Numbered from the stretch's first letter, positions 52,401-63,334 are shown. The stretch is 64,000 bases of DNA from Saturnia japonica (GCA_033032175.1 CM065334.1:4027705-4091704), one strand, 5' to 3'. Numbers and translations: made by a program. The notes: generated by a model from the sequence alone, not told the origin.

Positions 52401-55400
52401 GTCAAACATAGCCATCCACACGTTTGCTACTTGTCACAAATTTCAAACCTGTACAAACGCTTGGATAAAATAAGCAAGTCAAACATAGCCATCCACACGT
52501 TTGCTACTTGTCACAAATTTCAAACCTGTACAAACGCTTGGATAAAATAACCAAGTCAAACATAGCCATCCACACGTTTGCTACTTGTCACAAATTTCAA
52601 ACCTGTACAAACGCTTGGATAAAATAAGCAAGTCAAACATAGCCATCCACACGTTTGCTACTTGTCACAAATTTCAAACCTGTACAAACGCTTGGATAAA
52701 ATAACCAAGTCAAACATAGCCATCCACACGTTTGCTACTTGTCACAAATTTCAAACCTGTACAAACGCTTGGATAAAATAACCAAGTCAAACATAGCCAT
52801 CCACACGTTTGCTACTTGTCACAAATTTCAAACCTGTACAAACGCTTGGATAAAATAAGCAAGTCAAACATAGCCATCCACACGTTTGCTACTTGTCACA
52901 AATTTCAAACCTGTACAAACGCTTGGATAAAATAACCAAGTCAAACATAGCCATCCACACGTTTGCTACTTGTCACAAATTTCAAACCTGTACAAACGCT
53001 TGGATAAAATAACCAAGTCAAACATAGCCATCCACACGTTTGCTACTTGTCACAAATTTCAAACCTGTACAAACGCTTGGATAAAATAAGCAAGTCAAAC
53101 ATAGCCATCCACACGTTTGCTACTTGTCACAAATTTCAAACCTGTACAAACGTTTGGATAAAATAACCAAGTCAAACATAGCCATCCACACGTTTGCTAC
53201 TTGTCACAAATTTCAAACCTGTACAAACGCTTGGATAAAATAACCAAGTCAAACATAGCCATCCACACGTTTGCTACTTGTCACAAATTTCAAACCTGTA
53301 CAAACGCTTGGATAAAATAAGCAAGTCAAACATAGCCATCCACACGTTTGCTACTTGTCACAAATTTCAAACCTGTACAAACGCTTGGATAAAATAACCA
53401 AGTCAAACATAGCCATCCACACGTTTGCTACTTGTCACAAATTTCAAACCTGTACAAACGTTTGGATAAAATAAGCAAGTCAAACATAGCCATCCACACG
53501 TTTGCTACTTGTCACAAATTTCAAACCTGTACAAACGCTTGGATAAAATAAGCAAGTCAAACATAGCCATCCACACGTTTGCTACTTGTCACAAATTTCA
53601 AACCTGTACAAACGTTTGGATAAAATAACCAAGTCAAACATAGCCATCCACACGTTTGCTACTTGTCACAAATTTCAAACCTGTACAAATGCTTGGATAA
53701 AATAACCAAGTCAAACATAGCCATCCACACGTTTGCTACTTGTCACAAATTTCAAACCTGTACAAACGCTTGGATAAAATAACCAAGTCAAACATAGCCA
53801 TCCACACGTTTGCTACTTGTCACAAATTTCAAACCTGTACAAACGCTTGGATAAAATAAGCAAGTCAAACATAGCCATCCACACGTTTGCTACTTGTCAC
53901 AAATTTCAAACCTGTACAAACGCTTGGATAAAATAACCAAGTCAAACATAGCCATCCACACGTTTGCTACTTGTCACAAATTTCAAACCTGTACAAACGC
54001 TTGGATAAAATAACCAAGTCAAACATAGCCATCCACACGTTTGCTACTTGTCACAAATTTCAAACCTGTACAAACGCTTGGATAAAATAAGCAAGTCAAA
54101 CATAGCCATCCACACGTTTGCTACTTGTCACAAATTTCAAACCTGTACAAACGTTTGGATAAAATAAGCAAGTCAAACATAGCCATCCACACGTTTGCTA
54201 CTTGTCACAAATTTCAAACCTGTACAAACGCTTGGATAAAACAAGCAAGTCAAACATAGCCATCCACACGTTTGCTACTTGTCACAAATTTCAAACCTGT
54301 ACAAACGCTTGGATAAAATAACCAAGTCAAACATAGCCATCCACACGTTTGCTACTTGTCACAAATTTCAAACCTGTACAAACGTTTGGATAAAATAAGC
54401 AAGTCAAACATAGCCATCCACACGTTTGCTACTTGTCACAAATTTCAAACCTGTACAAACGCTTGGATAAAATAAGCAAGTCAAACATAGCCATCCACAC
54501 GTTTGCTACTTGTCACAAATTTCAAACCTGTACAAACGTTTGGATAAAATAAGCAAGTCAAACATAGCCATCCACACGTTTGCTACTTGTCACAAATTTC
54601 AAACCTGTACAAACGCTTGGATAAAATAAGCAAGTCAAACATAGCCATCCACACGTTTGCTACTTGTCACAAATTTCAAACCTGTACAAACGCTTGGATA
54701 AAATAAGCAAGTCAAACATAGCCATCCACACGTTTGCTACTTGTCACAAATTTCAAACCTGTACAAACGCTTGGATAAAATAAGCAAGTCAAACATAGCC
54801 ATCCACACGTTTGCTACTTGTCACAAATTTCAAACCTGTACAAACGCTTGGATAAAATAAGCAAGTCAAACATAGCCATCCACACGTTTGCTACTTGTCA
54901 CAAATTTCAAACTTGTACAAACGCTTGGATAAAATAAGCAAGTCAAACATAGCCATCCACACGTTTGCTACTTGTCACAAATTTCAAACCTGTACAAACG
55001 CTTGGATAAAATAAGCAAGTCAAACATAGCCATCCACACGTTTGCTACTTGTCACAAATTTCAAACCTGTACAAACGCTTGGATAAAATAAGCAAGTCAA
55101 ACATAGCCATCCACACGTTTGCTACTTGTCACAAATTTCAAACCTGTACAAACGCTTGGATAAAATAAGCAAGTCAAACATAGCCATCCACACGTTTGCT
55201 ACTTGTCACAAATTTCAAACCTGTACAAACGCTTGGATAAAATAAGCAAGTCAAACATAGCCATCCACACGTTTGCTACTTGTCACAAATTTCAAACCTG
55301 TACAAACGCTTGGATAAAATAAGCAAGTCAAACATAGCCATCCACACGTTTGCTACTTGTCACAAATTTCAAACCTGTACAAACGCTTGGATAAAATAAG

Positions 55401-58400
55401 CAAGTCAAACATAGCCATCCACACGTTTGCTACTTGTCACAAATTTCAAACCTGTACAAACGCTTGGATAAAATAAGCAAGTCAAACATAGCCATCCACA
55501 CGTTTGCTACTTGTCACAAATTTCAAACCTGTACAAACGCTTGGATAAAATAAGCAAGTCAAACATAGCCATCCACACGTTTGCTACTTGTCACAAATTT
55601 CAAACCTGTACAAACGCTTGGATAAAATAAGCAAGTCAAACATAGCCATCCACACGTTTGCTACTTGTCACAAATTTCAAACCTGTACAAACGCTTGGAT
55701 AAAATAAGCAAGTCAAACATAGCCATCCACACGTTTGCGAATGTACTAATGTGTTTTGGATAAACAAGTAAGACTGACGTCGACCAACTACACGCAAACG
55801 TGTGGATGCATCGCAAGCGCTCGTCACAAGCTCCTTTGATTTGTGCATCAAATACCGACTTCGCTCGGATCGGTGGCAAACTTAGCCAAACGCTCTGTCC
55901 ACATGTTTGAATTTGTGAATGTTTGCCAAGGTTTATCAATCATGTCTAAGTCTACTACAAACTCTAATGAACACTGTTCCTGAGTAATATTGAATCGTTT
56001 ATTTGTTTACAGATTATTAGTAAATGTGGCCGCGGGTCACATACCGATGCGATATTACAATTCAGCGGAGCCGGATTCTGCAATATTTGGTATGTAAATT
56101 ATATAAGTAATTCAAAATTAACGTTAGCTTGTTCGAGATGTAGATCATTAGCACACCGGTCTAGTGGTTACAGTTACGTACTCGCTTCTGGGGTAAAGCA
56201 AAAGGAGCAGTTACTCTAGGCACCAGACGACAAAGGATGCTAAAACCCAAATGACAATTATAATATTTTTTTTAATGATATTTAAGGGGCAAACGGGCAG
56301 GTGGCGCACCTGATGGAAAGTGATCACAAATGGATTTAAAAATTTCCATTTAATGATAGTGTTCATTATTAAATAATCCATCATTATTTATCAAAAAATT
56401 CGTAACCTCGCTCTACCTTGACAAAAGGCTGGAGCTGGCACTGAGTGGGCATCGGCATGGTTTTTTTTTCCTAAAATACAAATCTGCGGAATCTTGGTCC
56501 ACACGTCCACACTATGCAACACATACTTTGCGTTTGGAGCGAATTCAAAAACGATTTACTAAAATACATTAATTATTCTTCGTGTATTAAAAAAAAGATT
56601 CTAGCTATCGTAAGTTACTAGACCAATTTGAATCTTTAGAAACACGTAGAAATATATTCGATTTAATATTATTATTCAAATTCTTTAATAACCATATAGA
56701 AAGTCCAGAACTGCTAAGTATGTTTGATTTCAAGATTCCTTCTCGTTTCCCTCGTTATTACAATAACCTATTGAATTCTCGTTTTAGAAAAACTGATTTT
56801 GGTTTAAATTCTCCTGTTACCTACAGGTATCTAGAATTAGCAAGTTGTACAATAAATTCAATAACCTCGAATTATTTGGCATTAATTTAATTTAAACGTT
56901 TAACCAGGTCACTTACATTTTAGTTTACAACTTTTACATGTATAAGATAATCTTCATTTTAAGTCTAATTTATGTGATATTTTCAATGTATTTCATTTAC
57001 TGTTTTATTTGTTACTTCGTTTTATAAATAAGTAAGCTGTGTTTACTAATAAATTTTACATTGTAATCATAGTTTATGTAACAATCTTTATAATATTTAG
57101 CATGTGCCAATGCCACAATTATTGTAAACCTATTAAAAAAACCCTGGATGCCCGACGAGAAACGAGCATTGCCGTGCCATAAAAAATATTGTATATACAG
57201 AATTAATTATAAATCATCAATCGGTGATTTCTTTTAATTCATACACGGGTGAAACCGCGCGGTACAGCAAGTTATTTAAATAAACATCTTGAATCATGAA
57301 TGCAGTGTCACAATCTTCGGCGACCAAGTTAACCAGAAGCCAAAGTTTGGAGCGTTTGACAGCGGTCCGCAGAGAACTGGCAACGGAGAGAGTTGACGCC
57401 TATATCATACCTACCGCTGATGCCCACAACGTATGTTAATTAAATATAAATAATTATATGTTGTATGTGTATGATATATGTTCTATAATATCTGTTACTA
57501 ATATATTAAATTAAATAAATTAATACTGTGAATCCTAACCGACCAGTGCCATTGAACTTCCCAAAATAATGACATTGTCACTCAACGAAAAGTGACAGCA
57601 TTAGTGCAATACTCATCGTTTAGGTTCATACTGGAAATGTCAAACAGAAAATAGTCTATGATCAAAAAGTCGCAGGTCGAATTTCGAGCTTAGGCCGATC
57701 GCTAATATTAGTAAATAAAGATTTTCAAAAAATGATGGCTCAGTTGGTAGCCTGTACCTGTTTAATGCCTTACGGTATTTTGCTGTGGGGTTCAGCAGCT
57801 GAGGTAGATACAATATTTATATTACAAAAGCGGGCAGTTCGAGCAATTTACAATATGAGACCCAGCGAATCATTAAAGAACAAGTTGCAGGAATTTAGTA
57901 TTTTAAGTTTGCCCTCCCAATACATCTTTGATAACTTAATGTATGTCCGTAAAAACTTAGACAAGCTGGATTTTGTCAAAAATCAGCACAATGTAAATAC
58001 TAGAAATAAAGATAAATTAGTCGTACCGCGTTTTAGACTTAGTAAGACTAATAAAAGTTTTTTAGGTAATAGTGTTAGGTTCTATAACAAGATCCCGAAG
58101 CACATTACTGATTTACCGGACAACAAGTTCAAGGACAATGTCAAGCGGGTTTTACTGTCAAAAGGTTATTATAGGGTGGATCATTATTTTAATGATAGTG
58201 ATGTCTGGAAGTGACTCCCTCTCTGTGCATCCACTAATATATTGTTATTGTACCTATTATATTTGTAACATTTGTACAGATAACAAAAAAAAGAGATAAA
58301 CCCGATCGAGTTTCTTACCGGTTCTTCTCGATGACTGGGATATTTTCCGAACCGGCAGTAGTGTTTTAACATTCATAAGTGCCTTTTTAGGGCCTAAATT

Positions 58401-61400
58401 TAATAAAGATTATCTTGATTTTGATTTTACACGCCGATCGACGTGAGTTCGAATACTTGCAATCAGCCTGAGCGCACGGTGAAGGAAAACATCGTGATGA
58501 AACCATAGCATGGTGGTAGGGCTTTTTCTAATTTCCTCCTGGCTAACCAGCATACTCAAGTTGAACATCTATCGCCAAAAACCAGTAGGTGTGTTCCAGC
58601 AGCTGCACTTGACAGCCAGTCTTCCACTAGGCACAACGTGCTACCATCTTGAGACACATCGTCACTTAACATCAGGTGAGATTGTGGCCACAACGCTAAA
58701 CATATAACGATAAAAAATATGATCAAACATTAGTTTTCGTTTTTTAACTTTTCGCAGAGTCAGTATATATCCCCGGCAGATGCTCGCCGCGAATGGGTCT
58801 CTGGTCTCCGGGGGTCCTCGGGCACTGCCCTGGTGACAGCAACGCAAGCCCTGGTCTGGACCGACGCTAGATACTTCACCCAGTTCTATTTAGAAGTAGA
58901 TACTGAACTATGGGGCCTTATGAGACAGGGTGAGTGTATTATTTATTTATCCATACTAATATTATAAATGCGAAAATAACTCTATCTGTCTGTTTGTTAC
59001 GTTTTTACGCTTATACCGCTGAACCAATTTTCATGAATTTCGGTAAAGAGATAGATTGGATCTTGGGAAAAGACATAGGGTACTTTTGTAGCGAAAATAA
59101 AACTTTAAGGCTAGAAAATATGAGATGAAAGTTTGTAAGAACAAAATATGGGAATACAAGGCGTATGTGTGGTAATGGTGAAATGACATCGGCTGCCACG
59201 CCAACCGGTTTGTTGATTTATTATGCGCATGTGCAGTAATTATGTAATGACATGGTTGTCACCGTCAACTGGTTAGTTTTTTTATTGACATTGTTATACT
59301 TAATAAGAAATGTATTGTATTTCTATTACTTACCTATGACAAAATTGTCCAGTATACTTTTTAAGATTGGCTGAAGTGTTTTTAAACTCTTTAAGTACGC
59401 AATACGGCATAATTACTATTTTATTTTATGATTGAAAAGTGACGTGTTCTGTCGACCGCGGCTCGCGGGAGCTTATATTTATATTCTAAGCGATATATCT
59501 ATTGTAAATTATGTAGATTATAAAGTTTTGCTACAAGGGAATTATTTCATTGTGTTATACCACATGTGGTGAAAATAAAACTTTCATGAAAGTTTGTATG
59601 AAGAACCCATCATGTCTCAAATTAGGGATATGAAAATTCATATTTGGTAAGAAATAAAAAGGGTTTCTTCAGCTACCTCCAATATATACATGCACGGCAA
59701 AGTCAGTAAGCGTAGGTTTTTAAACAAGGGCCTGCATGACTTCCATGGGGGTATACCATCAAACTGCCATAACACATTTTTCTGTTTTATGAAGGCTCTC
59801 TGAATATGAGCAGAGTTTCCCCATAATATTAGGCCATAGTTTAATACGGAGGCAACGTATCCGTGGTACGTTGCCAATACGATTTTTTGAGTACAAATAT
59901 TTCTTAATCTGTACAGCACCAAAACAAAACTTTGTAATTTTGCTACAAACTTTTTTATTGTGGGCTTACCAGTTCAGGTATCTATCTATTATAAAGCCTA
60001 AAAATGTTGTTTTTTCAACCTCCGTTAAGTCGGTTAGATTAACACTCAGATTACTTTCATTAAACCATTTTGTTCGAGAAGTTTCGCGTAATATGTGCTG
60101 GGCCCTTAATTAAATCAATAGCGAATCAATACCTCTCGAAGCTATTGCTGCGAAAAACAGTAATTATTCTAACAACAAACAAAAGAGACTTACCTCGTCA
60201 GGAGCGGGTGGTGACCTTGACCTTGCCCCGTCGACCTGGACTGCTGATTGTGAAGTACGTGTGTATAGAGTGAACTGTGTGTTAGTGTTTGTGCAGTCTC
60301 AAATCCCACAGGACACTATTACGCAAGTAATCTGTTCATCAAAATCCTCCTGAGACACCAACTCAATGCAAAACTTTCAACCACCGTAAATCACATATAT
60401 CTCAGCGCTAGCCGAACGTCCGGAATGACGTAGCGCGTACAAAACAAACACACGCGAGTTCATGGCCAAAGCACGAAGCAGACTGGCTTACGTACCAGCA
60501 AAGCTAAGGGGGCGGGGCGGCGCAGCACCTGCGCAGAACGATTGCATCTGACATTAACCCGCCTATCACAGGCCTTCCCGCGATCTCGCCATCTCACGAT
60601 ACGAGCTAATTTTGACGGGACTTTCACTGATAGATAGCTGATGATATAGGGAGTAACTTAGGCTACTTTTATTTTAGAAAAAGAATTAGGAAACTGCACA
60701 ATTTAAAAAAACTGGTCATGGTAAAACAATGCAGGCGCTTAAATGGCTTATGCTGAGTTAACCATAAGAGATATAGCAAACTAATATACTACATAATTAT
60801 AGGCATTAAAAATACCTACAAAAAAGTCCGGAAGAGTATACATATATCTTCTAAGAAACACCCACAATAAGCATTTTTGTCTTTAAAATAGCCAGGAGCG
60901 GGGAAGCAAAATTCGCGCGGGCATTCAGTAGTACACGTGAGTTAAGCCACGGGCACAGCTAGTGTATAATAAAAACAGTAGCGACAACTCCGAAATTATT
61001 CTTCCTACAACTAGATTTATATGTTTGAATCTCTTTTTTGCATTTATATTAATACATACATAAATGTTTAGTTAGAGAAATTTTTGCACGAAGAGGAAAT
61101 TAGTTAACTCGCGATTTAATTGCGACTAAGGTGAGTAAGGTAAGCCGAGGTTCAACCACTTTGGCACTCATGAACTTATTGCCTTGCTTTCGTGGCTGAG
61201 TGCCTTCAGCGCTCGCCCTCAAGCCAGGTGAAGCTGTAAAACCCTCTGAGGTTTCAGGGTCCTTAAGGTTAACAGTATAGTCAGACAAAATTGATTTTGA
61301 GAATTCTATGGAGTATCTTCGAAGTCGAAGGTCTGATGCCAATGAAATTGAAATGGGAACACCCTTGAAGTATCCCGTTTCTAACAAAAAAGAATCATCT

Positions 61401-61625
61401 AAATCGATTTATAAACAAAACAATTTTGGCTGATCATCCATATAAAAAAAATATTCATTCGAATTGTGAACCTCCTTCTTTTTTTGAAGTCAGTTAAACA
61501 TCAATTTTATTCCTTCAGGAACCGATCTTTCTATCCAGGATTGGCTGGTCACGAACATGCCGGCAAACTCCCTGGTCGGTGTGGACCCTACCACTTATAC
61601 AAGAAGCTCATGGGCGCCATTGGAG
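49459..61625 (+). CDS. secreted Xaa-Pro aminopeptidase (XPNPEP2-like), copy 2, exons 1-5
   Basis: Five exons (49459-49493, 56013-56089, 57306-57430, 58758-58929, 61519-61625) join in one frame of 516 bases (172 codons). Residues 1-20 (MDASSGVLLCFALLVNVAAG) form a signal peptide split by intron 1 at the same place and phase as in copy 1. The N domain follows: LERLTAVRREL, YIIPTADAHN, SQYISPADARREWVSGLRGS, ALVWTDARYFTQFYLEVD and LVGVDPTTYTRSSWAPLE. Exon 1 (35) and exon 4 (172) have the same lengths in both copies; the others differ by 18, 18 and 6 bases. The catalytic half lies to the right of the window, so activity cannot be judged. Intron 1 (6.5 kb) contains the 77-bp array. Confidence 0.92.
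49521..50034 (-). mobile_element. Helitron-type sequence, probably two merged copies
   Basis: ACTAGCTGTTGCCCGCGACT starts the reversed 3' end; a reversed 5' end occurs twice (AAACTTTCGCTTTTATATTA at 49590 and AAACTTTCGCGTTTATAATA at 50007). An (AT)n run follows at 50038-50059. Confidence 0.5.
50665..50715 (+). other. orphan exon with SANT/Myb-like start
   Basis: ATGAGCCAAAAACGCAATCG encodes MSQKRNRSVNWDEEEK before AAG/GTAAGG. It resembles the first residues of Myb/SANT-like proteins carried by PIF/Harbinger transposons, so it is more likely a transposon piece than part of the aminopeptidase. No continuation found. Confidence 0.3.
50871..50960 (-). mobile_element. SINE family A, head only
   Basis: Minus strand: GCTTCATTAGCCTAGTGGTC, B-box GGTTCAATTCCCAAG, then GAGAAAAGTGTTATTGAG. 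The body is missing. Confidence 0.65.
51230..51744 (+). mobile_element. Helitron-type (Lep1-like) element, complete
   Basis: 5' TCTATACAATTAATAAAATTG, 3' GCGAAGCCACGAGCACAGC then TAGT. 515 bases. The 3' end of another Helitron-type element (GGGTGAAGCCGTGGAATACAG) stands directly before its first base. Confidence 0.7.
51863..52245 (-). mobile_element. RTE-type LINE, C-terminal fragment
   Basis: Minus strand: QKQMLRWMCGVNRTDKIMND, YRLAWYGHVMWRDESN and RGRPKKVWMDCMKNDM, the usual end of RTE-clade reverse transcriptases. 5'-truncated. A 19-base near-perfect direct repeat (AAGTGTACTGCCTCATCCA at 51844 and AAGTGTAATGCCTCATCCA at 52246) flanks it, as a target-site duplication. Confidence 0.75.
52262..55738 (+). 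repeat. 77-bp satellite-like tandem array, 45 units
   Basis: CCACACGTTTGCTACTTGTC returns every 77 bases from 52262 to 55727, exactly 45 periods without any insertion or deletion. Units differ at few positions: CCAAG or GCAAG, CGCTTGG or CGTTTGG, and rare single changes. It lies inside intron 1 of aminopeptidase copy 2. All ORFs in it are accidental. Confidence 0.97.
55739..55940 (+). repeat. diverged right flank of the satellite
   Basis: Unit-like pieces persist (GTTTTGGATAAACAAGTAAG), then the reverse of the left edge appears: GCAAACGTGTGGATGCATCG. This suggests the array grew inside an element with inverted ends. Confidence 0.45.
56013..56089 (+). CDS. aminopeptidase copy 2, exon 2
   Basis: Acceptor TTGTTTACAG. 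GC/A then LLVNVAAGHIPMRYYNSAEP and DSAIF, one base left over. The start of the mature protein differs fully from copy 1. Confidence 0.8.
56475..57186 (+). mobile_element. LINE 3' end, another family
   Basis: Plus-strand reading with frameshifts: LRLERIQKRF, LLDQFESLETRRNIFDLI, LFKFFNNHIESPELLSMFDF, then a 3' UTR ending CGAGCATTGCCGTGCCATAA. Intron 2 of copy 2. A Helitron-type 3' end (CACGGGTGAAACCGCGCGG) follows at 57242. Confidence 0.65.
57306..57430 (+). CDS. aminopeptidase copy 2, exon 3
   Basis: G/TG gives Val, then SQSSATKLTRSQSLERLTAV and VDAYIIPTADAHN, donor AAC/GTATGT. The Met just upstream (57298) is in the intron end, not a start. Confidence 0.9.
57530..57715 (+). repeat. dispersed repeat, plus copy
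   Basis: Reverse of 47628-47815. Confidence 0.6.
57727..58720 (+). mobile_element. SINE family B split by a LINE
   Basis: SINE head ATGATGGCTCAGTTGGTAGC at 57732, then the LINE (57762-58428), then the SINE resumes at GCCGATCGACGTGAGTTCGA and runs to GAGATTGTGGCCACAACGCT. Confidence 0.7.
57762..58428 (+). mobile_element. LINE 3' end (family L, copy 3, longest)
   Basis: An open stretch of about 150 codons ends at 58214: [60 protein letters not shown]. This is the C-terminal end of a reverse transcriptase, still in frame, so it is the youngest of the three copies. Tail TTATCTTGATTTTGATTTT. Confidence 0.75.
58758..58929 (+). CDS. aminopeptidase copy 2, exon 4
   Basis: SQYISPADARREWVSGLRGS, then ALVWTDARYFTQFYLEVD and LWGLMRQ. 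The usual FTGSAGT motif reads LRGSSGT. Confidence 0.93.
58950..59200 (+). mobile_element. Helitron-type 5' part
   Basis: TCCATACTAATATTATAAAT then GCGAAAATAACTCTATCTGT; body AACCAATTTTCATGAATTTC. The end is not clear. Confidence 0.55.
59640..60110 (-). mobile_element. LINE reverse-transcriptase C-terminal fragment, minus strand
   Basis: Reading TFLGFIIDRYLNW, then stop, KVCSKITKFCFG, and in the next frame LYRLRNICTQKIVLATYHGY, VASVLNYGLILWGNSAHIQR. Typical Jockey-like LINE sequence with a stop and frameshifts. Confidence 0.7.
60180..60600 (-). other. GC- and CpG-rich patch in intron 4 of copy 2
   Basis: Much richer in GC than its surroundings, with GGGGGCGGGGCGG at 60508. On the minus strand it has a strong donor (GACGAG/GTAAGTCTC, exon end 60194) and AAGGTCAAGGTCA at 60212-60224, a nuclear-receptor type motif. 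It could be a promoter and first non-coding exon on the minus strand, or the 5' end of a mobile element. No coding frame is convincing. Confidence 0.3.
60606..60965 (+). mobile_element. Helitron-type 3' part
   Basis: GACGGGACTTTCACTGATAG, AGCATTTTTGTCTTTAAAAT, ending GTTAAGCCACGGGCACAGC then TAGT. 5' end missing. Confidence 0.6.
61290..61500 (-). repeat. repeat C, minus copy just before exon 5 of copy 2
   Basis: GGAGTATCTTCGAAGTCGAA, GAACACCCTTGAAGTATCCC, ATTCGAATTGTGAACCTCCT, TTTGAAGTCAGTT. It ends about 20 bases before the acceptor. Confidence 0.65.
61519..61625 (+). CDS. aminopeptidase copy 2, exon 5
   Basis: G/GA, then TDLSIQDWLVTNMPANSLVG and VDPTTYTRSSWAPLE, donor GAG/GTACAG. Two codons shorter than exon 5 of copy 1. 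No exon 6 was found up to 64000. Confidence 0.92.
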
Positions 61626-62258
61626 GTACAGATGCTTAAAGTTTTTTTTACATCGATATAATAGATTATATGGAGGGTACAGACAGAGATGAACGAAAGC
61701 GAACGAAGATTCAGTGTGGGGGTGGCCGATGAACACCACACGCTGCTCGTGCTCATGGTTTTATGTGTATTGAAACTGTGAACGAAAGCTAATGAACGAA
61801 CGTGAATTATTAGGTGTGGACATATTCCCGAAGGCAAACATACGCGAACGAGGCTTGATATGCGTCAATCTGTGCTCCGGATGTGTTTTGTGCGTCAATT
61901 AAAAAGAGCTCGATGATCGAATAGCTAGGGGTGTGGATATTTTAAAAAATATCGCATTACTGATATTTTTGAATATATAAATATCGGATTTCAATGTATA
62001 AAAAACAATATTTCGATATATTAGTTTTATTTAAAAAACAATCATAACTCAAAAATTAGTTACACAGTTTATAATCCAGTATATTTATTAAACAAATAAA
62101 ATCATAAATGCATCAAAATGTTAAATAATTTTAGATGTGAGCCTGTGTTAGGTTAAATAACAAAAATATCAAACAAAATTATTCATGTTCGGGTTCGTTC
62201 ATTAAATTTCCTTCGTTTTCGTTCGGCTCTGTTTGTACGCAACATCAGAGTGTAAGTA

Positions 62259-62437
62259 AGTGCTAGCGCGCACGAGTAATTTTTGTCACAGTGACTTTTT
62301 CGTCACCATTGTCCAATCCTATGGATATGTACAGAGGTACTTGCACGTTACGACGTAACAAAACAGTTTTATCCGTAGAATTGACAAGCGTGACGAACCA
62401 GTCAAGGTGACAAAAGTCATCCGTGCGCACTAGCACT
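62259..62437. mobile_element. MITE with about 35-bp inverted ends
   Basis: Left AGTGCTAGCGCGCACGAGTA, then ATTTTTGTCACAGTGAC; right reversed AGTGCTAGTGCGCACGGATG, then ACTTTTGTCACCTTGAC. About 180 bases, no coding; the minus ORF across it is accidental. Confidence 0.6.
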
Positions 62438-62439
62438 TT

Positions 62440-63330
62440 GTTTGTTTTCCTGAAATTGGTTAAAAACGTTAGAAACAATTATGTTACAACTAGGGTTGCC
62501 ACGGGTGCTTTAAGATAATGTATTGTACGTTATTTCGACCAATAAAATATCCACATATATTTTTTTAATTCCAAATTGTCGGAACCATTCCTGATCTACG
62601 ATTTTTTCCAACTGAGGCAGAAACTTGATAATGACGCCCCCTCTCTTCAGCGTTTGAGATAAATTGTTAAAAAAACTAGTTTGTGTGTGTGTCAGTTCCA
62701 ACGCGTGACTAGAGTTTACTTTGAATAAATGTAAAGGCAAAGAGGTGATTGGTTGACTGACTGTACTGACTGATGTATGTACACACATACATAATTACAA
62801 AGTGAAAGGTGCGTAAGATACGTCGCACAGAATGACGTAACACTTTCTGTTAACGCTTTCATAAATTTCACTCCACATAAAAGTTCACAAGGAATAAAAT
62901 TAAATAAAAACCCTTTATTAAATTTCTACTCTTAATTACCTAATAGCTAACGTTTTCATTTGTGTGACATAAAATTATAAGGAAACCTCAGAATACAGAA
63001 CAAAAGGAAACATAATAAAACCAGGAAAAATGACAGACAATCAAGACATTTTTTCAATCTTTTAGGTCTCAGCATTTTTATCTCTCTAATCTTGCTAAAG
63101 CTTTACACTGTGTACCCACTTAATCAAAATCCGTATCAATAGCTACTATTATAGCGTCTACTTTCAATAACCACAATATTATTATTTTGGCGCCTCCTAA
63201 AACTACCGCTTGGGGCGGGTGGTCGGGTTTGCACCCTATTAGATCCAAATCCAAATACAACGGCGACTTCTGAGAGATCTCGATTCATCAGCACTCACCG
63301 CTGTCATGCCACCTTGCTTCAATATCTCTT
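62440..63330. other. intron 5 of copy 2, no exon seen
   Basis: AT-rich, no recognisable exon 6 of the aminopeptidase and no clear repeat. Confidence 0.4.
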
Positions 63331-63334
63331 CACG

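Noticed and set aside
52262..55738. CRISPR array
   Set aside because: Units are contiguous 77-bp tandem copies without unique spacers, and the genome is an insect nuclear genome.
62510..62788. 92-codon minus-strand ORF
   Set aside because: No recognisable domain, no splice context, and it lies in AT-rich intron sequence.
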